From assembly GCA_905221605.1 (NCBI GenBank), contig CAJNDS010001558.1, positions 1 to 64,000 on the forward strand: a stretch of 64,000 nucleotides of DNA. Reading direction: 5' to 3'. Of this stretch, positions 1 through 11,150 are shown in pieces. Made by a program: the position numbers and the translations under genes. The stretch's first letter is position 1; each line of letters opens with the position of its first letter. This DNA is from Symbiodinium natans (taxonomy: Eukaryota; Sar; Dinophyceae; Suessiales; Symbiodiniaceae). A model generated the notes under the pieces. The model saw only the letters and a program-made list of their open reading frames with translations. It did not search any database and was not told the DNA's origin.

Positions 1-20
1 CCCCCCCCCCCCCCCCCCCC
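1..20. repeat. Poly-C tract at window edge
   Basis: The first 20 bases are all C. Homopolymer C or G runs recur near 25981, 41431 and 49411. Confidence 0.95.
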
Positions 21-550
21 AAGCCCACTCAACCCACGCCAGGTTACCAGTTCGAGGTGACCTTTGCATCCAGCGTAGATCTTGGGAAGGCCTGGAAAGT
101 GCGCACGGGGAGGGTTTAGGGTTTTGGGTTTTGGGTTTTAGGGTTTGGGTTTAAGGGTTTCCGGCTTAGCGTTTGGAGTATAGGGCTCGGGGTTTAGAAT
201 GTGAGAGTTTGGTCTAGGGTTTCGGGTTAGGGTTTGGTGTTTAGGGTTTGGGTTTGGGTTTTCTAGTTTGGAGTCTTGGGGTTTCGGGTTTCGGGATTCG
301 GGAGGTTTGCCCAATGTGTTTGGGCGTGTGTCTTCTAAGGTTCTAGGGTTGAGTGTGCTTGAAATCTTAGGGCTTATTTGATTTGGGCGGAAGGGGTCTG
401 TACGGCTTGGCTTTGACATTCGAGTCCCTACGCCCGCGATTCTTCCCTAATTCCTTAAACCCTGAACTCTAAACCCTGCGCAAACCCTACGTAAACCCTG
501 CAACAGCACTACATCAACACTGCATATTCTTACAACACCCTACAATCTTA

Positions 551-688
551 GGCTAGTTACATGGTCCCTTAATATGGGTCCTTAAACAGACCCCTTACAT
601 ACCCCTTTTCCTACAAAACCCAAGGGCCCTTACTTCAGAACACTTTACAGCAAGTAAGGGACCAACGTACAGGACCACATAACTACCC
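551..688. mobile_element. Family B inverted-repeat element
   Basis: The ends read GGCTAGTTACATGGTCC and GGACCACATAACTACCC, an imperfect inverted repeat of about 16 bp around roughly 105 bp. A related element lies at 46826-46953, and a single end occurs near 26320-26340. No transposase is visible. Confidence 0.55.
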
Positions 689-724
689 TGAGATACAAAA
701 TGACATCAACCCTACATAAGTCCA

Positions 725-903
725 CCCTAAACCCCAAACCCTAAACCCTAAACCCTAATCCACCCTAACCCCAAACCCTAAACCCTAACCCCTAAACCCT
801 AAACCCTAAACCCTAAACCCTAAACCCTAAACCCCAAACCCTAAACCCCAAACCCTAAACCCTAAACCCTAAACCCTATACCCTAAACCCCAAACCCTAG
901 ACC
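725..903 (-). repeat. (CCCTAAA)n array
   Basis: About 25 telomere-type units, some CCCCAAA. It lies directly upstream of the first ABCA exon. Confidence 0.95.
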
Positions 904-927
904 CTAAGCCCCTTGAGCCCTCTCGAC

Positions 928-3900
928 TCCAAGCCTGGCCCGGCGGAGGCCCACGACGACCTGCGCAGCTTCCTCCGCGAGTTGCTACTTGGAAGAGATG
1001 CGACGAAGAAGGGTTTAGGGTTTGGGGTTTAGGGTTTGGGGTTTAGGGTTTAGGGTTTGGGGTTTAGGGTTTGTGGTTTTGGGTTTTGGGTTTAGGGCTT
1101 GGGGTTTAGGGCTTGGGGTTTAGGGTTTAGGGTTTTGGGTTTGGGGAGAGAGCTTGGGGTTTAGGGTATTTAGGGTTTTGAGTGTAGGGTTTACCCTCCC
1201 CCACCCCCCAAAAAAAGAAAAGAAACGAATACCCTGAAACCCTAACACCTTAGGGTTTGGGGTTTGGGGTTTGAAGTTTGAAGGTTGAAAGTTGAGTTTG
1301 GGTTTAAGGTTTAGGATTTAGGGTTTAGGGAGAGAGCTTGGGGTTTAGGGTATTTCGGGCTTGGTGTGTAGGGCTTATCCCCCCCCACCAACACTTAAGG
1401 GTGTGAAGTTCGGGGTTTAGGTTCTGAAGTTTGGAGGTTGAGTTTTAGGTCTTATCGCTTTTTTGAAGGCCTTATATCTACCGGCTTATTGGGCTTTAAG
1501 CGAGGTGGCTATAGGGCTTGGTTCTTTAAGAACTATGGCCTAGCAAATAGGGCCTGTTGGCTTTACAATGTTGAGGACGTATCAAGTTCTTCCCACTTTA
1601 TGGAAATGCACCCCGAACCCTCAGTCCTACAGCCCTAAAACCAAGAGCCCTGGTCAACCAGGGTGGGGGGCTGCAGGCTTGTCGGGGGTTTCTGGAGGTT
1701 TTGGGGTTTTGGGGTTTTGGGGTTTGGGTGGTTGGGGCGTAGGTGTTTGTTCGAGAGTGGGGGGGGGGTGGGTCCAGGACCCTAAAACGAGCCTGATAAA
1801 CCCTCCAGACCCTCTAAACCCTAAACCCTAACCCCAAACCCCAAACCCCAAACCCTAAACCCCAAACCCCAAACCCTGAACCCTAAACCCTAAACCCTAA
1901 ACCCTAAACCCTAAACCCTACACTCCCAAATTGCCAGGTTCCCTGAGGGACTCCGAGACGAGGACGCCGGCGCCGGCCAACATGGGCGGGCTAGGCGGAG
2001 TCTGAGGGTTTAGGGTTTAGGGTTCAGGGTTTAGGGTTTAGGGTTTAGGGCTTAGGGCTTAGGGTTTAGGGTTTAGGGTTTAGGGTTCAGGGTTTAGGGG
2101 GTCTAGGGCTAAACGGAGTTACAGAGGGTGTGTGGCTTACAAGGGCCTCAAGGCCTTCGAGGGCTTAGAGTGACGTAGGGTTTAGAAGGGCTGTTAAAGG
2201 GTTTTCCAAGACTGCTAGTGCAGGACTTGAGGGTCCAGCACTGGTATGGTGGGTTGCAGCCCTAAACCCTAAACCCTAAACCCTAAAACCTAAACCCTCA
2301 ACCCTAAACCCTAAACCCTAAACCCTGAACCCTGAACCCTGAACCCTAAACCCTAAACCCTAAACCCGAAACCCTAAACCCCTAAACCCCTAAACCACTA
2401 AACCCTAAACCCTAAACCCTAAACCCTAAACCCCAAACCCCAAACCCCAAACCCCAATGCAGCTGGCTGGTCCCAACTCAGGCGCCCCAAGCTTAAAAAC
2501 CCCAAAGCTAGGTGGGGGACTTTTTCTATTCTCCCTTACAAAGTTGGAGAGGGTCATCTTCAGGAATACTTTTCAGCGGGCTTTCAGGGCCATCCTAGAA
2601 AAAGTGGAGTCTCAAGCCTCTAAACCCTAAACCCTAAACCCTAAACCCTAAACCCTAAACCCTAGACCCTAAACCGCAGGTACCGCCTGCCAAAGGGGCA
2701 GAAGCCCATCTCCGAAATCTTCAAGCTTGTGGAGGCCAAGTGGCGTTCGCTGTATTTGTGATTTTGTTCTTTTTTTAGGGTTCAGGGTTTAGGGTTTAGG
2801 GTTTAGGGTCTAGGGTTTAGGGTTTAGGGTTTAGGGTTTAGGGTTTAGGGTTTGGGGTTTAAGGTTTAGGGTTTAGGGGGGGTACGTAGGGTTCAGGGGT
2901 TCAGGGTTTGCCACGGGTGCCGTGCAGAAGTAGACCCCGGTTCTGGGTTCTGCGCCGCCCTTTGTCTGAAGTGTATCGAGAGTGCAAGTGCTACTCGCGC
3001 TATGCGGACAGCCTTTTGTCCGCCGTTTTGGGCTTAGGTTTGCTGACAGTCAGTGGACCAGCAGCTGTAGCGAAGCTTTACTTTCTCAGTAGATTCCTTG
3101 CGAACTCCGAAGCCCAGAACCAACTCAAGCCTCAACGCCTGTTACAACCCTAAACTCCTAAACTCTCCTCCTCTCCTCCTCAACTCCTAAACTCCTAAAC
3201 TCCTAAACTCCTAAACTCCTAAACTCCTAAACTCCTAAACTCCTAAACTCCTAAACTCCTAACTCCTAACCTCCTAAACTCCTAAACCCTAAACCCTAAA
3301 CCCTAAACCCTAAACCCTAAACCCTAAACCCTAAACCCTAAACCCTAAACCCTAAACCCTAAACCCTAAACCCTAAACCCTAACCTAAACGCTCTGTTCC
3401 GTTAATCCCTGAATCTTCAGGAGCGCAAAGAAGCTCTCCGCAGCTTGGCAAACTGCTCTGGTTGGGCTTCAGGTGCTGGGGTTTAGGGTTTAGGGTTTAG
3501 GGTTTAGGGTTTAGGGTTTAGGGTTTAGGGTTCAGGGTTGAGGGTTTAGGGTTTAGGGTTTAGGGTTTAGGGTTCAGGGTTCAGGGTTTAGGGTTTGGGG
3601 TTTAGGGTTTAGGGTTTAGGGTTTAGGGTTTAGGGTTTGTGGTGCAAGGTTTAGGGCTTTAGGGTTTAGGGTTTACGGGTGCAGGGGTTCTGGATACAAT
3701 TGAGCGGCGTCATGAACCTTGCAAGGAGTAAGATAGAGGGTTGCTTTATGATGGGGCCACGTCAGCTACGGTGCGATGTGCGCGATAGCTCGCGATAGGA
3801 CTGGAACACTTCAGCGATCGTCCGGGTCAGTGCAACCCTCATGTAAGGTTCAGGGTTTAACGCTTCTTTGTTCGGGTTATTAGGGAACCACCAGCTCTCA

Positions 3901-4099
3901 TCTCTTGATTTCTTTTTGCGGGGTTTAGGGTTTGGGGTTTGGGTTTTGGGTTTAGGGTTTAGGGTTTAGGACTTAGGGTTCAGGGTTTAGGGGTTTGTGG
4001 AGAGGGTCTGAGCTTCCAGGAATCTCCGAGTACTCCGTGTCTGAGACCACGCTGGAGCAGCTGTTTATACAGTTCGCCAAGCACCAGGTGCCACCCTGA
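928..4099 (+). CDS. ABCA-type ABC transporter, 3' part, several exons
   Basis: The last exon (4020-4099, after a CAG acceptor) contains SEYSVSETTLEQLF, followed by a short tail and TGA at 4097-4099. This closely matches the conserved C-terminal motif of ABCA-subfamily lipid exporters (YSVSQTTLEQVF...FA), which follows the second ATPase domain. Exon 2680-2751 (YRLPKGQKPISEIFKLVEA) fits the segment that precedes this motif in ABCA proteins. Exon 928-1012 (GPAEAHDDLRSFLRELLLG) fits the linker before it. Islands 1938-2004 and 3421-3472 may be further exons, but their frames are not fixed and splice phases are not resolved throughout. The 5' part, with both membrane domains, lies outside the window. 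Introns are packed with telomere-type repeats. Confidence 0.72.
1012..1163 (+). repeat. (TTTAGGG)n array at intron start
   Basis: Starts within the exon donor (AAG|GGTTTAGGG). Mixed TTTAGGG and TTTGGGG units; degenerate copies continue to about 1375. Confidence 0.9.
1806..1920 (-). repeat. (CCCTAAA)n array
   Basis: C-rich strand array at the 3' end of the intron, mixed with CCCCAAA units. Confidence 0.95.
2007..2105 (+). repeat. (TTTAGGG)n array
   Basis: Directly follows the 1938-2004 island. Confidence 0.95.
2262..2457 (-). repeat. (CCCTAAA)n array
   Basis: About 26 units with CCCTGAA and CCCCAAA variants. Confidence 0.95.
2521..2597 (+). repeat. Family G dispersed repeat, copy 1
   Basis: A segment ending TTTCAGGGCCATCCTA that matches 62935-63007 and, more weakly, 8767-8822. 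Shared core: AGG-TCAT-TT-AGGAAT. Function unknown. Confidence 0.5.
2776..2905 (+). repeat. (TTTAGGG)n array
   Basis: Intron 5' side, after exon 2680-2751. Confidence 0.95.
3158..3387 (-). repeat. (CTCCTAAA)n passing into (CCCTAAA)n
   Basis: The first half repeats the 8-mer CTCCTAAA. The second half, from about 3284, is canonical CCCTAAA. Variant and canonical units form separate blocks. Confidence 0.95.
3478..3682 (+). repeat. (TTTAGGG)n array
   Basis: About 27 units with TTCAGGG variants, following island 3421-3472. Confidence 0.95.
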
Positions 4100-4659
4100 G
4101 GGTTTGCGGTTGGGGATTTTGGGTTTAGGGTTTAGGGGGGTATAAGGGGGGCCGAGAAACCCTTAAACCCCAAAACCCTGAAGCCCTTGAACCCTTAAAT
4201 CCTATTCTAAACCCAAAACCAAAACGCCAAGTCCCTAAAACCCCTAAACCCTAGAATTCGGATCACTCTAAAACAATACAGGATGCGAGTCATGGACAGC
4301 ACATGAATGCAATTTTGAGTTGTACGTTAAGCCCCAAACCCTAAACCCCAGACCCGAAACCCTAGAGCCTTCTTGTCGTCTGCACGCCTTTTGGGGCTGA
4401 ACGGTTCTAGGGTTTAGTGTTCGGGGTTGTCAACGAGCAATACCCTGTCAGCTCGACAAGTTGTGGGGAACTTGCGGCTGATGCCATGGGGCAGGCACCT
4501 AATCCCTAAACCCTAAACCCTAAACCCTAAACCCTAAACCCTAAACCCTAAACCCTACAAAAACCAACTCCCAGGAGCCCGGAGCCCTTTCGGACCTCAA
4601 GACTTCACGAAGCCATCCGACTGGCAGACTGTAGAGCTCGGGGGAACGGCTGCCTCTGA

Positions 4660-5157
4660 AAGTTCACTCTTAAGAGTAAAAAAACAAGGAGCCGGTAGTT
4701 CATGCATGCTGAAGGGGCTTTCCGAAAATCAGGGTGCTTCTTTCTGGGGTGCTCCGAGAATGAAGATCACTCTATTCTATTGTGGGGGGATACATCAAGG
4801 GACCTTTATTTTTGCCTCAGAAATACATACATGCTCTCGCGCCCTATGCTTGGACCTCACACAGTCCAACACCCGAAACATCTTTTCAAGCTGTTGCAGA
4901 GTCCCGAGGCAGTCATCAAATCCCTCAGTTCAAAACCATGTTTGAGCCTGTTTTTTGTTCTCGAGCGGTCACGAGCTTATTGCAAGCTGCCTTACCTGAG
5001 ATAGTACACTGCGTAATCATCACCATGTGTACGAACAGGCACATACACACTACACTACATACGTACATATATGCCCACTTACCAACCATGCGAAGACATG
5101 ATCTCTGCGTATCATATGCATTTGTATGGACCTTCGCATCATTTTCTCTAAGCCCTG
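4660..5157. other. Array-free stretch, no firm gene
   Basis: About 500 bp of unique sequence with a 100-codon open frame on the plus strand (4702-5004). It lacks strong GC3 bias and matches no family I know. It could be intergenic DNA between the ABCA gene end and the next gene. Confidence 0.4.
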
Positions 5158-5257
5158 CACCCTAAACCCTAAACCCTAAACCCTAAACCCTAAACCCTAA
5201 ACCCTAAACCCTAAACCCTAAACCCTAAACCCTAAACCCTAAACCCTAAACCCTAGA
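5158..5257 (-). repeat. (CCCTAAA)n array
   Basis: About 14 uninterrupted units. Confidence 0.97.
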
Positions 5258-5290
5258 CCCAGTTAACATCAGACCTTTGCCACTCCTCAG

Positions 5291-6012
5291 GCCGATGAGT
5301 CGGAGGATTCTTCGGCCCAGGACTTCGGCTCACGTCGGTGGGGGACAGGGGGAGGTTTAGGGTTTAGGGTTTAGGGTTTAGGGTTTAGGGTTTAGGGTTG
5401 AGGGTTGAGGGCTGAGGGTTGAGGGTTGAGGGTTGAGGGTTTAGGGCAGTTTAGGGTTTAGGGTTTCGGGTTTAGGATTTCATCTTATCCCCCTTGCCAT
5501 GGCGACCTTGTTGAAATTTGTAACAAAAAGCTGCCCCCAAAACACACACGCCGTCTAGGTACATGGGCCCCTTGTATGGTCGCTTCTGTAGATCATGGTC
5601 CCTTTTGGGCTCCTGTTGTTCTTTTTCGGCGGCCTCTCTGCTTAGGGCACCCAAAAAACTAAGAACAGTTTAGGGTTTAGGGTTTAGGGTTTAGGGTTTA
5701 GGGTTTAGGGTTTAGGGTTTAGGGTTTAGGGTTTAGGGTTTAGGGTTTAGGGTTACCGACCACCCGACCACATGCTGTGGCGATGGCTGCTTGCGAGGTC
5801 ACGTCGATACGGCAGGGGATGCAGTGCCTGGCAGGCTTAGGTTGAGGTTTTGGGGGACATCGCTTACAGCAGCCATCCATGACAGTGGAGATGCATTCTT
5901 TAAGGTTTAGGGTTTAGGGTTTAGGGTTTAGGGTTTAGGGTTAGGGTTTAGGGTTTAGGGTTTTTTAACGCAGGAGTGGCTAGGCAGCATCCGAGCGGAT
6001 GGAAAGCTCTAG
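5291..6012 (+). CDS. Unknown protein, 3' three exons
   Basis: Exons are 5291-5354, 5880-5904 and 5974-6012. Each follows CAG; the first two end before GTTTAG supplied by a telomere-type array. Joining them keeps one open frame through both junctions (phase 1, then phase 0). The frame ends ...AIHDSGDAFFK / EWLGSIRADGKL then TAG. The first exon is acidic and Ser-rich. No domain recognised. The large first intron holds another unique island (5480-5660) that could contain an extra exon. Confidence 0.5.
5354..5475 (+). repeat. (TTTAGGG)n array at donor
   Basis: The exon 5291-5354 donor GGAG|GTTTAG is formed by the first unit. Confidence 0.95.
5668..5752 (+). repeat. (TTTAGGG)n array
   Basis: About 12 perfect units. 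Confidence 0.97.
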
Positions 6013-6550
6013 GCCCTAGGACCCCAAACCCCCCGAATCCCCGAAGATCCGAACCATCCCTTGAGCCCACGGAAACCAGCCTAGAGCACCAAGAAAACAA
6101 AAAAAAGAGAAGAAACAGGATGCGGCCCTTCTTAACAAGGATACAGAGCCAGACGCTGAGAGAGCCCTGTAGGGGAGGTACACTCTTCTTCGTGTCTTTA
6201 GTTGAGGGTTCTGGAGGTTGATTCAAAGCAGTTGCAGGTTTTTTGGTTTCGGGGTCTATTATACTACTCCCGAAGGCTCCCAAAGCTTCCCTGAAGTTCC
6301 CTGAAGGTACCTACCCCCTTATGAACCCGCTTCCCTTAAGAACCTTATAAGCTTAGGGCGCGGAGTTTGATCATGCTCTGGCAGGGTTGGGTTTCGGTTT
6401 TCTTGGGTCTGCTCCGCTGCTTCCCTAAACACATCACAGCAGGCCCAATATCCGTTCAACAGGGGCAAGGGTGGGTGAAGCTGATTCCCGGAGGTACGCG
6501 CGATTGTTTGGTGAGGACCACAAGTACAATTAAGTCTACGAAAGATCTCT

Positions 6551-6640
6551 GAACCCTAAAACCCTAAAACCCTAAACCCTAAACCCTAAACCCTAAACCC
6601 TAAACCCTAAACCCTAAAACCCTAAACCCTAAACCCTACA
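6551..6640 (-). repeat. (CCCTAAA)n array
   Basis: Includes some CCCTAAAA units. Confidence 0.95.
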
Positions 6641-6684
6641 CCAGTATCCAGACCCACCAGTAGAGTAATGACCATCGTGGACAG

Positions 6685-6738
6685 GCCTTCTTGGCACCGG
6701 AGGAATGCATGTACCGGGCGAATTCAGGGGCTTCAGAG
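6685..6738 (+). CDS. Candidate exon, unknown protein
   Basis: Eighteen codons between GGACAG and the donor GTTTAC, reading AFLAPEECMYRANSGASE. Single exon, no family recognised. Confidence 0.45.
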
Positions 6739-7119
6739 GTTTACAGTTCGCACAGGATGAGGCCAGCGGGCAACCTCTCAAACTCAAATACCCATCCCGA
6801 GAGCAAATCCTACAAACCCACGAGGCCCTTGCGGTTTTGGGTTCAGGGTTTAGGGTTCAGGGTTGAGGGCACCAACTATCAGCCGGTTGAACTCCAAACG
6901 CCATAAGCACGCAAGAAGCCTATAGACCCTATTAGCCATAGAGCCTCTGATCCCGACGTAGCTCTCGAAGCCCATCCACCCTGCACACCCCACATGCCTT
7001 ATAAACCTAAACAGCCCTGTGAAACCTGCGATTCCTGAAAGTCTCCCTGCCCCTAAGCCCTAAGCCCTAAGCCCTAAACCCTAAACCCTAAACCTCATCC
7101 CGCCCATGAGAACCTACAG

Positions 7120-7200
7120 CCCGCCTGAGGTCCAGCAGCAGTGAGGAGGTCCGCGAGCTGCGCGAGTTGCGCGCGGCCGCAGGACATCCATGCTTGTTGG
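7120..7200 (+). CDS. Candidate exon, Glu/Arg-rich helix
   Basis: Acceptor CTACAG, donor TTGG|GTTTGG in the following array. Reads SSSSEEVRELRELRAAAGH, a likely charged helix. GC3 is high. Confidence 0.5.
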
Positions 7201-7866
7201 GTTTGGGGTTTGGGGTTTAGGGTTTAGGGTTTAGGGCTTAGGATTTAGGGTTTAGTGTGCAGGAAATGTGGAAGGTTAGTAACTGTCTCCACAAGCCTCG
7301 TACTCCATATTTCGACTCAAGCCAAAGCCACCAGGAAGCAGGCCGCTTCTGCCCCAGGTGTTGGTTAACGGTTAACCGCAATCCCTAAACCCTAAACCAT
7401 GTACCCTAAACCCGAACTGATCCCTAAAGCTATACTCGACGTTCTTGCTTTGGCCATCTTCTGCTTACGTATGCCGCTTTTGCGTTTTCAGGCTTCGGGG
7501 TGCAGGAGGGGTGAAGTCGTGAGGACTTTGGACCCGGGATTTAGGGGGCTTTGGACTCAGGATTTCGGGGGCTTTAGGCTCTGTAGGGTTTATGGATCAC
7601 CCAAGAAGCCCCCCAAAAAATGCCCCAAGCCCTGTTGGTCTTTGTTTATCTTTTTTCCAGAACTTCTCAACCATCATCCCTACACCTTCAACCCTGAACC
7701 CTTAGGCCCCTAAACCCTAAACCCTAAACCCTAAACCCTAGACCCTAAAGGAACTTCTCTGATCCTTCTAAAGCCCGGGGGATATTAGGAATGTTCTTTC
7801 TACCAAGGTTCTAGGGGGAGTATGGTCCGGCTCCGATTCTCCTCTTAGTTGTCGACACCCTTCAAC

Positions 7867-7968
7867 TTGGGATGGCCCCATTATTCTGACAGTCCTCAGT
7901 AGGGACTACAGTTTGGGGTACTAGAATCGCTATTCAGGACTGGTAGTACAAAGGGGGGAACATCCCAA
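7867..7968. mobile_element. Family A inverted-repeat element, copy 1
   Basis: Ends TTGGGATGG-CCCC and GGGGGGAACATCCCAA with inner GACAGTCCT...AGGACTG. Five relatives at 16464, 25205, 44203, 53610 and 62319 share the ends GGGATGTTCCCCC / GGGGGAACATCCC. Confidence 0.75.
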
Positions 7969-7994
7969 CCTTAAGCGCCTCGACGCATCGGCAG

Positions 7995-8052
7995 GAACAG
8001 GATCGGGCACCCCTCACTGACACAGCCGCCGGGCGTTGTGTGGATTCACAGG
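7995..8052 (+). CDS. Candidate exon
   Basis: After GGCAG, before GTTGAG. Reads EQDRAPLTDTAAGRCVDSQ. Unrecognised. Confidence 0.4.
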
Positions 8053-8862
8053 GTTGAGTTTAGGGTTTAGGGTTTAGGGCTTAGGGCTTGGGGCTTAGGG
8101 CTTAGGGCTTGGGGTTTGTCAGGTTTGCCAGGGTTTTTTGGGGTCAGGGGAGCGTGTGGGTTTTGTTGTTGCGGGTTTATGAATTCTGTGGTGTACGGCT
8201 TCAGGGGTCGTGGTTCGGTTTGCAAGGGTCCTTTCTCCGCGCACCTAAACCCAAAGTCCAAAAAAGATATAGCCAAAGCAGGGGTGTTAGAAGGAGTTTA
8301 GGAAGCGAGGACAATTCAGCCGGAGCTGTCTTTGCAATGCTGATGCCCCTGGTCCATAAACCCTTAAACCCTAAACCCTAAACCCGAAACCCCGAAACCC
8401 TAAAACATACTCTTTACTTGGGGCCTCAAGCACAGCGTTCAAGTTGAAGGGAGCTCTTTCAGTGTCTTGGTGTAATGAGGCTAGGACCCAGAGTAGGCCC
8501 CCTTGTTCCCTGTTTTCAGAGAACAGGCTCGAAGCCAAAAAGAGCACGCTTTTTATTCCTAGGCTGCTCCTGGGTCTAGGAGGTTTCAGTCTCAGCAACC
8601 TCAGGAACAGCCGCATTTTTTCCTTGGCTGTGGGGTTTCATTCTTGTTGGGGTGATCCAAACCCTGGGCCCTTCTTGATGTTCAAGAATGCATACTGTGT
8701 TATAGTAGAGACTCACAAGGACCCTCTGATCGACCTCCATATACGAGGTAGGCCTTGGAGATATTGATGTTTTCCCTTATTTGGGTTTAAGAAGATCATG
8801 TTTCAGAGGGTGTGAAAGGGCCCTAGTATATGGCTTAGGCGGCTAAGGGGTCTCTTCGCCAG

Positions 8863-8964
8863 ATGGCGCAGGCACGGATGCAGAGCTTTTCGCGCGCTGC
8901 AGGCACAGAACATTCGGCGGAGCAGCACAAAATGGCAGCAGGGCATCCGGGTTCCCCGTTCGGA
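8863..8964 (+). CDS. Candidate exon beginning with ATG
   Basis: Follows CGCCAG with an ATG. Reads MAQARMQSFSRAAGTEH and onward to GGA|GTCTAGGG, 34 codons. Could be a first or an internal exon. Confidence 0.45.
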
Positions 8965-8967
8965 GTC

Positions 8968-9038
8968 TAGGGTTTAGGGTTTAGGGTTTAGGGTTTAGGG
9001 TTTAGGGTTTAGGGTTTAGGGTTTAGGGTTTAGGGTTT
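8968..9038 (+). repeat. (TTTAGGG)n array
   Basis: Ten perfect units. Confidence 0.97.
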
Positions 9039-9574
9039 CAAATTCGGGTGTTCTTAAGGGAGGGGGTTCATGGGGGGGTAGGTACCTAGGGAATTTTCGG
9101 GCCTTGGGAGCCTTAGGGAGTAGTGGGGAGTCTTCGGGAACCTTGGGTTGCGTGCCCCCCTTGAGAACCCCCCTCCCTTAAGAAGCCTGTAACCTTAAGC
9201 TCTAAATATGAGTTCTTTACGCATCGCTTTCTTTTGAGATGGTGGCTTCAGGAGTGGCATGTAAGGGCAAGGGTTCTTGCATTTTTGAATGTGTTCGCGG
9301 AGTATCCTTTTTCTACCCTGTGCATTTGGCTTTGTAGGGGGAACACGGGAACATCCCAGATTTTGGCTCTCTGACAGTGCTTGTCACCCGTTCGTGCACT
9401 TGCAGCGCTCTCTTGCTTGAGCTTGTAAGGGCAAGTGGTGGTAGAATCTCATGGTTGGGCCCGACACTTGTAGGGATGACCTTGGTCTCAGGGTTTTGGA
9501 GGTTCTGGGTTTGGGGACAACCGCCATGCCCCGTGCAGAGCGGTTGACTTCAGGAAACCAAAGTCCCTATATCC

Positions 9575-9922
9575 ATGGATGTGCAAGATTCGCACGCTTC
9601 CCTTCTGCTAGGACTACGGGCTCATAGTGCTAGCTGCCTTGATCCCTGTGCAATCCCAATGCCAGTGCTAGAAAGATCCGAACAACTTAAGTTTGTGCGC
9701 AACGACGCCTTTTACGATGACGACAATGATGATGACGTCTTCCGCGCATGTGAATACGACCGCGAATGTGCATGCGACACGCACACACGTGCAAAACCAT
9801 TACTCGCAGCTTTGGCGTGTCTTGTTGGTTTTCCTTCCCGGGCCCCTGTCTTCGTTTTGGGCGTGCCTGCTTCTTTATGGCGAGTAAGATGTCATGAGCA
9901 AGCCAAAAGAAGTTACAGTTGA
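9575..9922 (+). CDS. Candidate ORF with acidic segment
   Basis: A 115-codon ATG-initiated frame in array-free DNA (9040-10200). It contains an Asp-rich stretch (DAFYDDDNDDDVFRACEYD) followed by Cys residues. Third-position GC is moderate and splice signals are unclear. A minus-strand frame at 9993-10235 is also protein-like, so this region may be non-coding. Confidence 0.3.
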   Translation: MDVQDSHASLLLGLRAHSASCLDPCAIPMPVLERSEQLKFVRNDAFYDDDNDDDVFRACEYDRECACDTHTRAKPLLAALACLVGFPSRAPVFVLGVPASLWRVRCHEQAKRSYS

Positions 9923-10204
9923 AGCTTCGCTCTTATTGGCTTGTTGGCTCAAGGCTTTAGAGGGCCCCCTAAGGCGTGAATGCTCATGTCCATCATGGAG
10001 TTTTTGGAACATCATGCTGGTTTAAGAGACCCTGTAGGGCTGCTAGATCCCATCTCGCTCTTATGGCCTGTGCTTTGAGCTTCTTCCAGTGGTATTGCAA
10101 GGTGGGCACTAAGGATTCCAACAGAACATGAGGTAGGCTCTTAGCTGCAAGAAGACCGACACACAAGAATGCACCTCTTCCACACTTGCAGCGCAGCTTC
10201 CTTG

Positions 10205-10305
10205 GGGACCAAATGAACCCTAAAATTGGGGTCATATACCCTCTATTACTAGAATGTCTATTAAGGCATGTGAGCCCTAAACCCTTTTAGGGTTCATTTG
10301 GTCCC
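10205..10305. mobile_element. Family M hairpin element
   Basis: A perfect 21-bp inverted repeat (10205-10225 and 10285-10305) around a 59-bp loop. Each arm contains AACCCTAAAA, a telomere-like unit. No second copy seen. Confidence 0.65.
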
Positions 10306-10407
10306 GAAGTTTTAGGGTAAACAGGGTTGACGTGACCCCCGCGCCCGGCCCGCAGCAGCTGCTGGAGCAAAGTCCCTAGCACTGCGCCCCGCCTGCAAGA
10401 ACACCTA

Positions 10408-10498
10408 AACCCCAAACCCTAAACCCTAAACCCTAAACCCCAAACCCTAAACCCTAAACCCTAACACCCTAAACCCTAACGCCCTAAACCCTAACACC
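10408..10498 (-). repeat. (CCCTAAA)n array
   Basis: Mixed CCCTAAA, CCCCAAA and CCCTAAC units. A shorter array lies at 10612-10670. Confidence 0.9.
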
Positions 10499-10796
10499 CT
10501 AGCACCTCAATGGCCCAAGGCCCAAAGCAGAAGCTTTGAAGCCCTGGGGCCGAGCCGGCCCAATCTCTCCATCTCCCTACATCAGCCCTAATTCCTAAAC
10601 CTCAAGCTTAAACCCTAAACCCTAAACCCTAGACCCTAAACCCTAAACCCTAAACCCTAAACCCTATTTCCTAAACCTCAAGCTTAAACCCCCCCCCCCT
10701 CTCCCCCGCAAAAAAACACAAAGATCACATCCCAGGTCTACGTCCTTCGAGTCTCCGCAAAGAATGGAGGAGCGCTCGGGCTGAGGGCTGGGGGGT

Positions 10797-10990
10797 TTAG
10801 AGGGGGTTTAGAGGGGGTTTTTGAAGGGGGTTTAGAGGGGTTTGAGGGGGGTCTTAGGTGGGGTTTAGGGTTGAGGGGTTTGAGGGGTTTGAGGGGTTTG
10901 AGGGGTTTGAGGGGTTTGAGGGGTTTGCGGGGTTTGCGGGATTTGAGGGGTTTGAGGGGGGTTTGGGGGGTTTGGGGGTTTTGGGGGGTT
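10797..10990 (+). repeat. (GGGGTTTGA)n minisatellite
   Basis: A 9-10 bp unit GGGGTTTGA repeated with variants. It creates proline-rich or glycine-rich phantom ORFs on both strands. Confidence 0.95.
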
Positions 10991-11011
10991 TGTTTTGGGT
11001 TGTCTTCGTCT

Positions 11012-11150
11012 TGTCCGGACAACTGGCGGGGCAAGTTGTCCTGGGGTGAGGCGGTGGCGGTGGGGAGGGTGGGGGTCGTTGGGGGCGAGCTGTCCGGACA
11101 ACTGGGGGGTGGGAGGTTGGGGGCGAGCGGTCCGGACATCTGGCGGGTGG
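11012..11150 (+). repeat. Three copies of a TCCGGACA palindromic motif
   Basis: TCCGGACA at 11014, 11093 and 11131, each followed by (A/T)CTGG(C/G)GGG. The first is the 12-bp palindrome TTGTCCGGACAA. Confidence 0.7.

Noticed and set aside
3284-3387. CRISPR-like array
   Set aside because: Seven-base units in tandem without spacers; telomere-type repeat in a spliced eukaryotic genome.
7318-7357. Histone H3-like peptide KATRKQAASAP
   Set aside because: Eleven residues only, no match to the H3 tail order and no second exon found.
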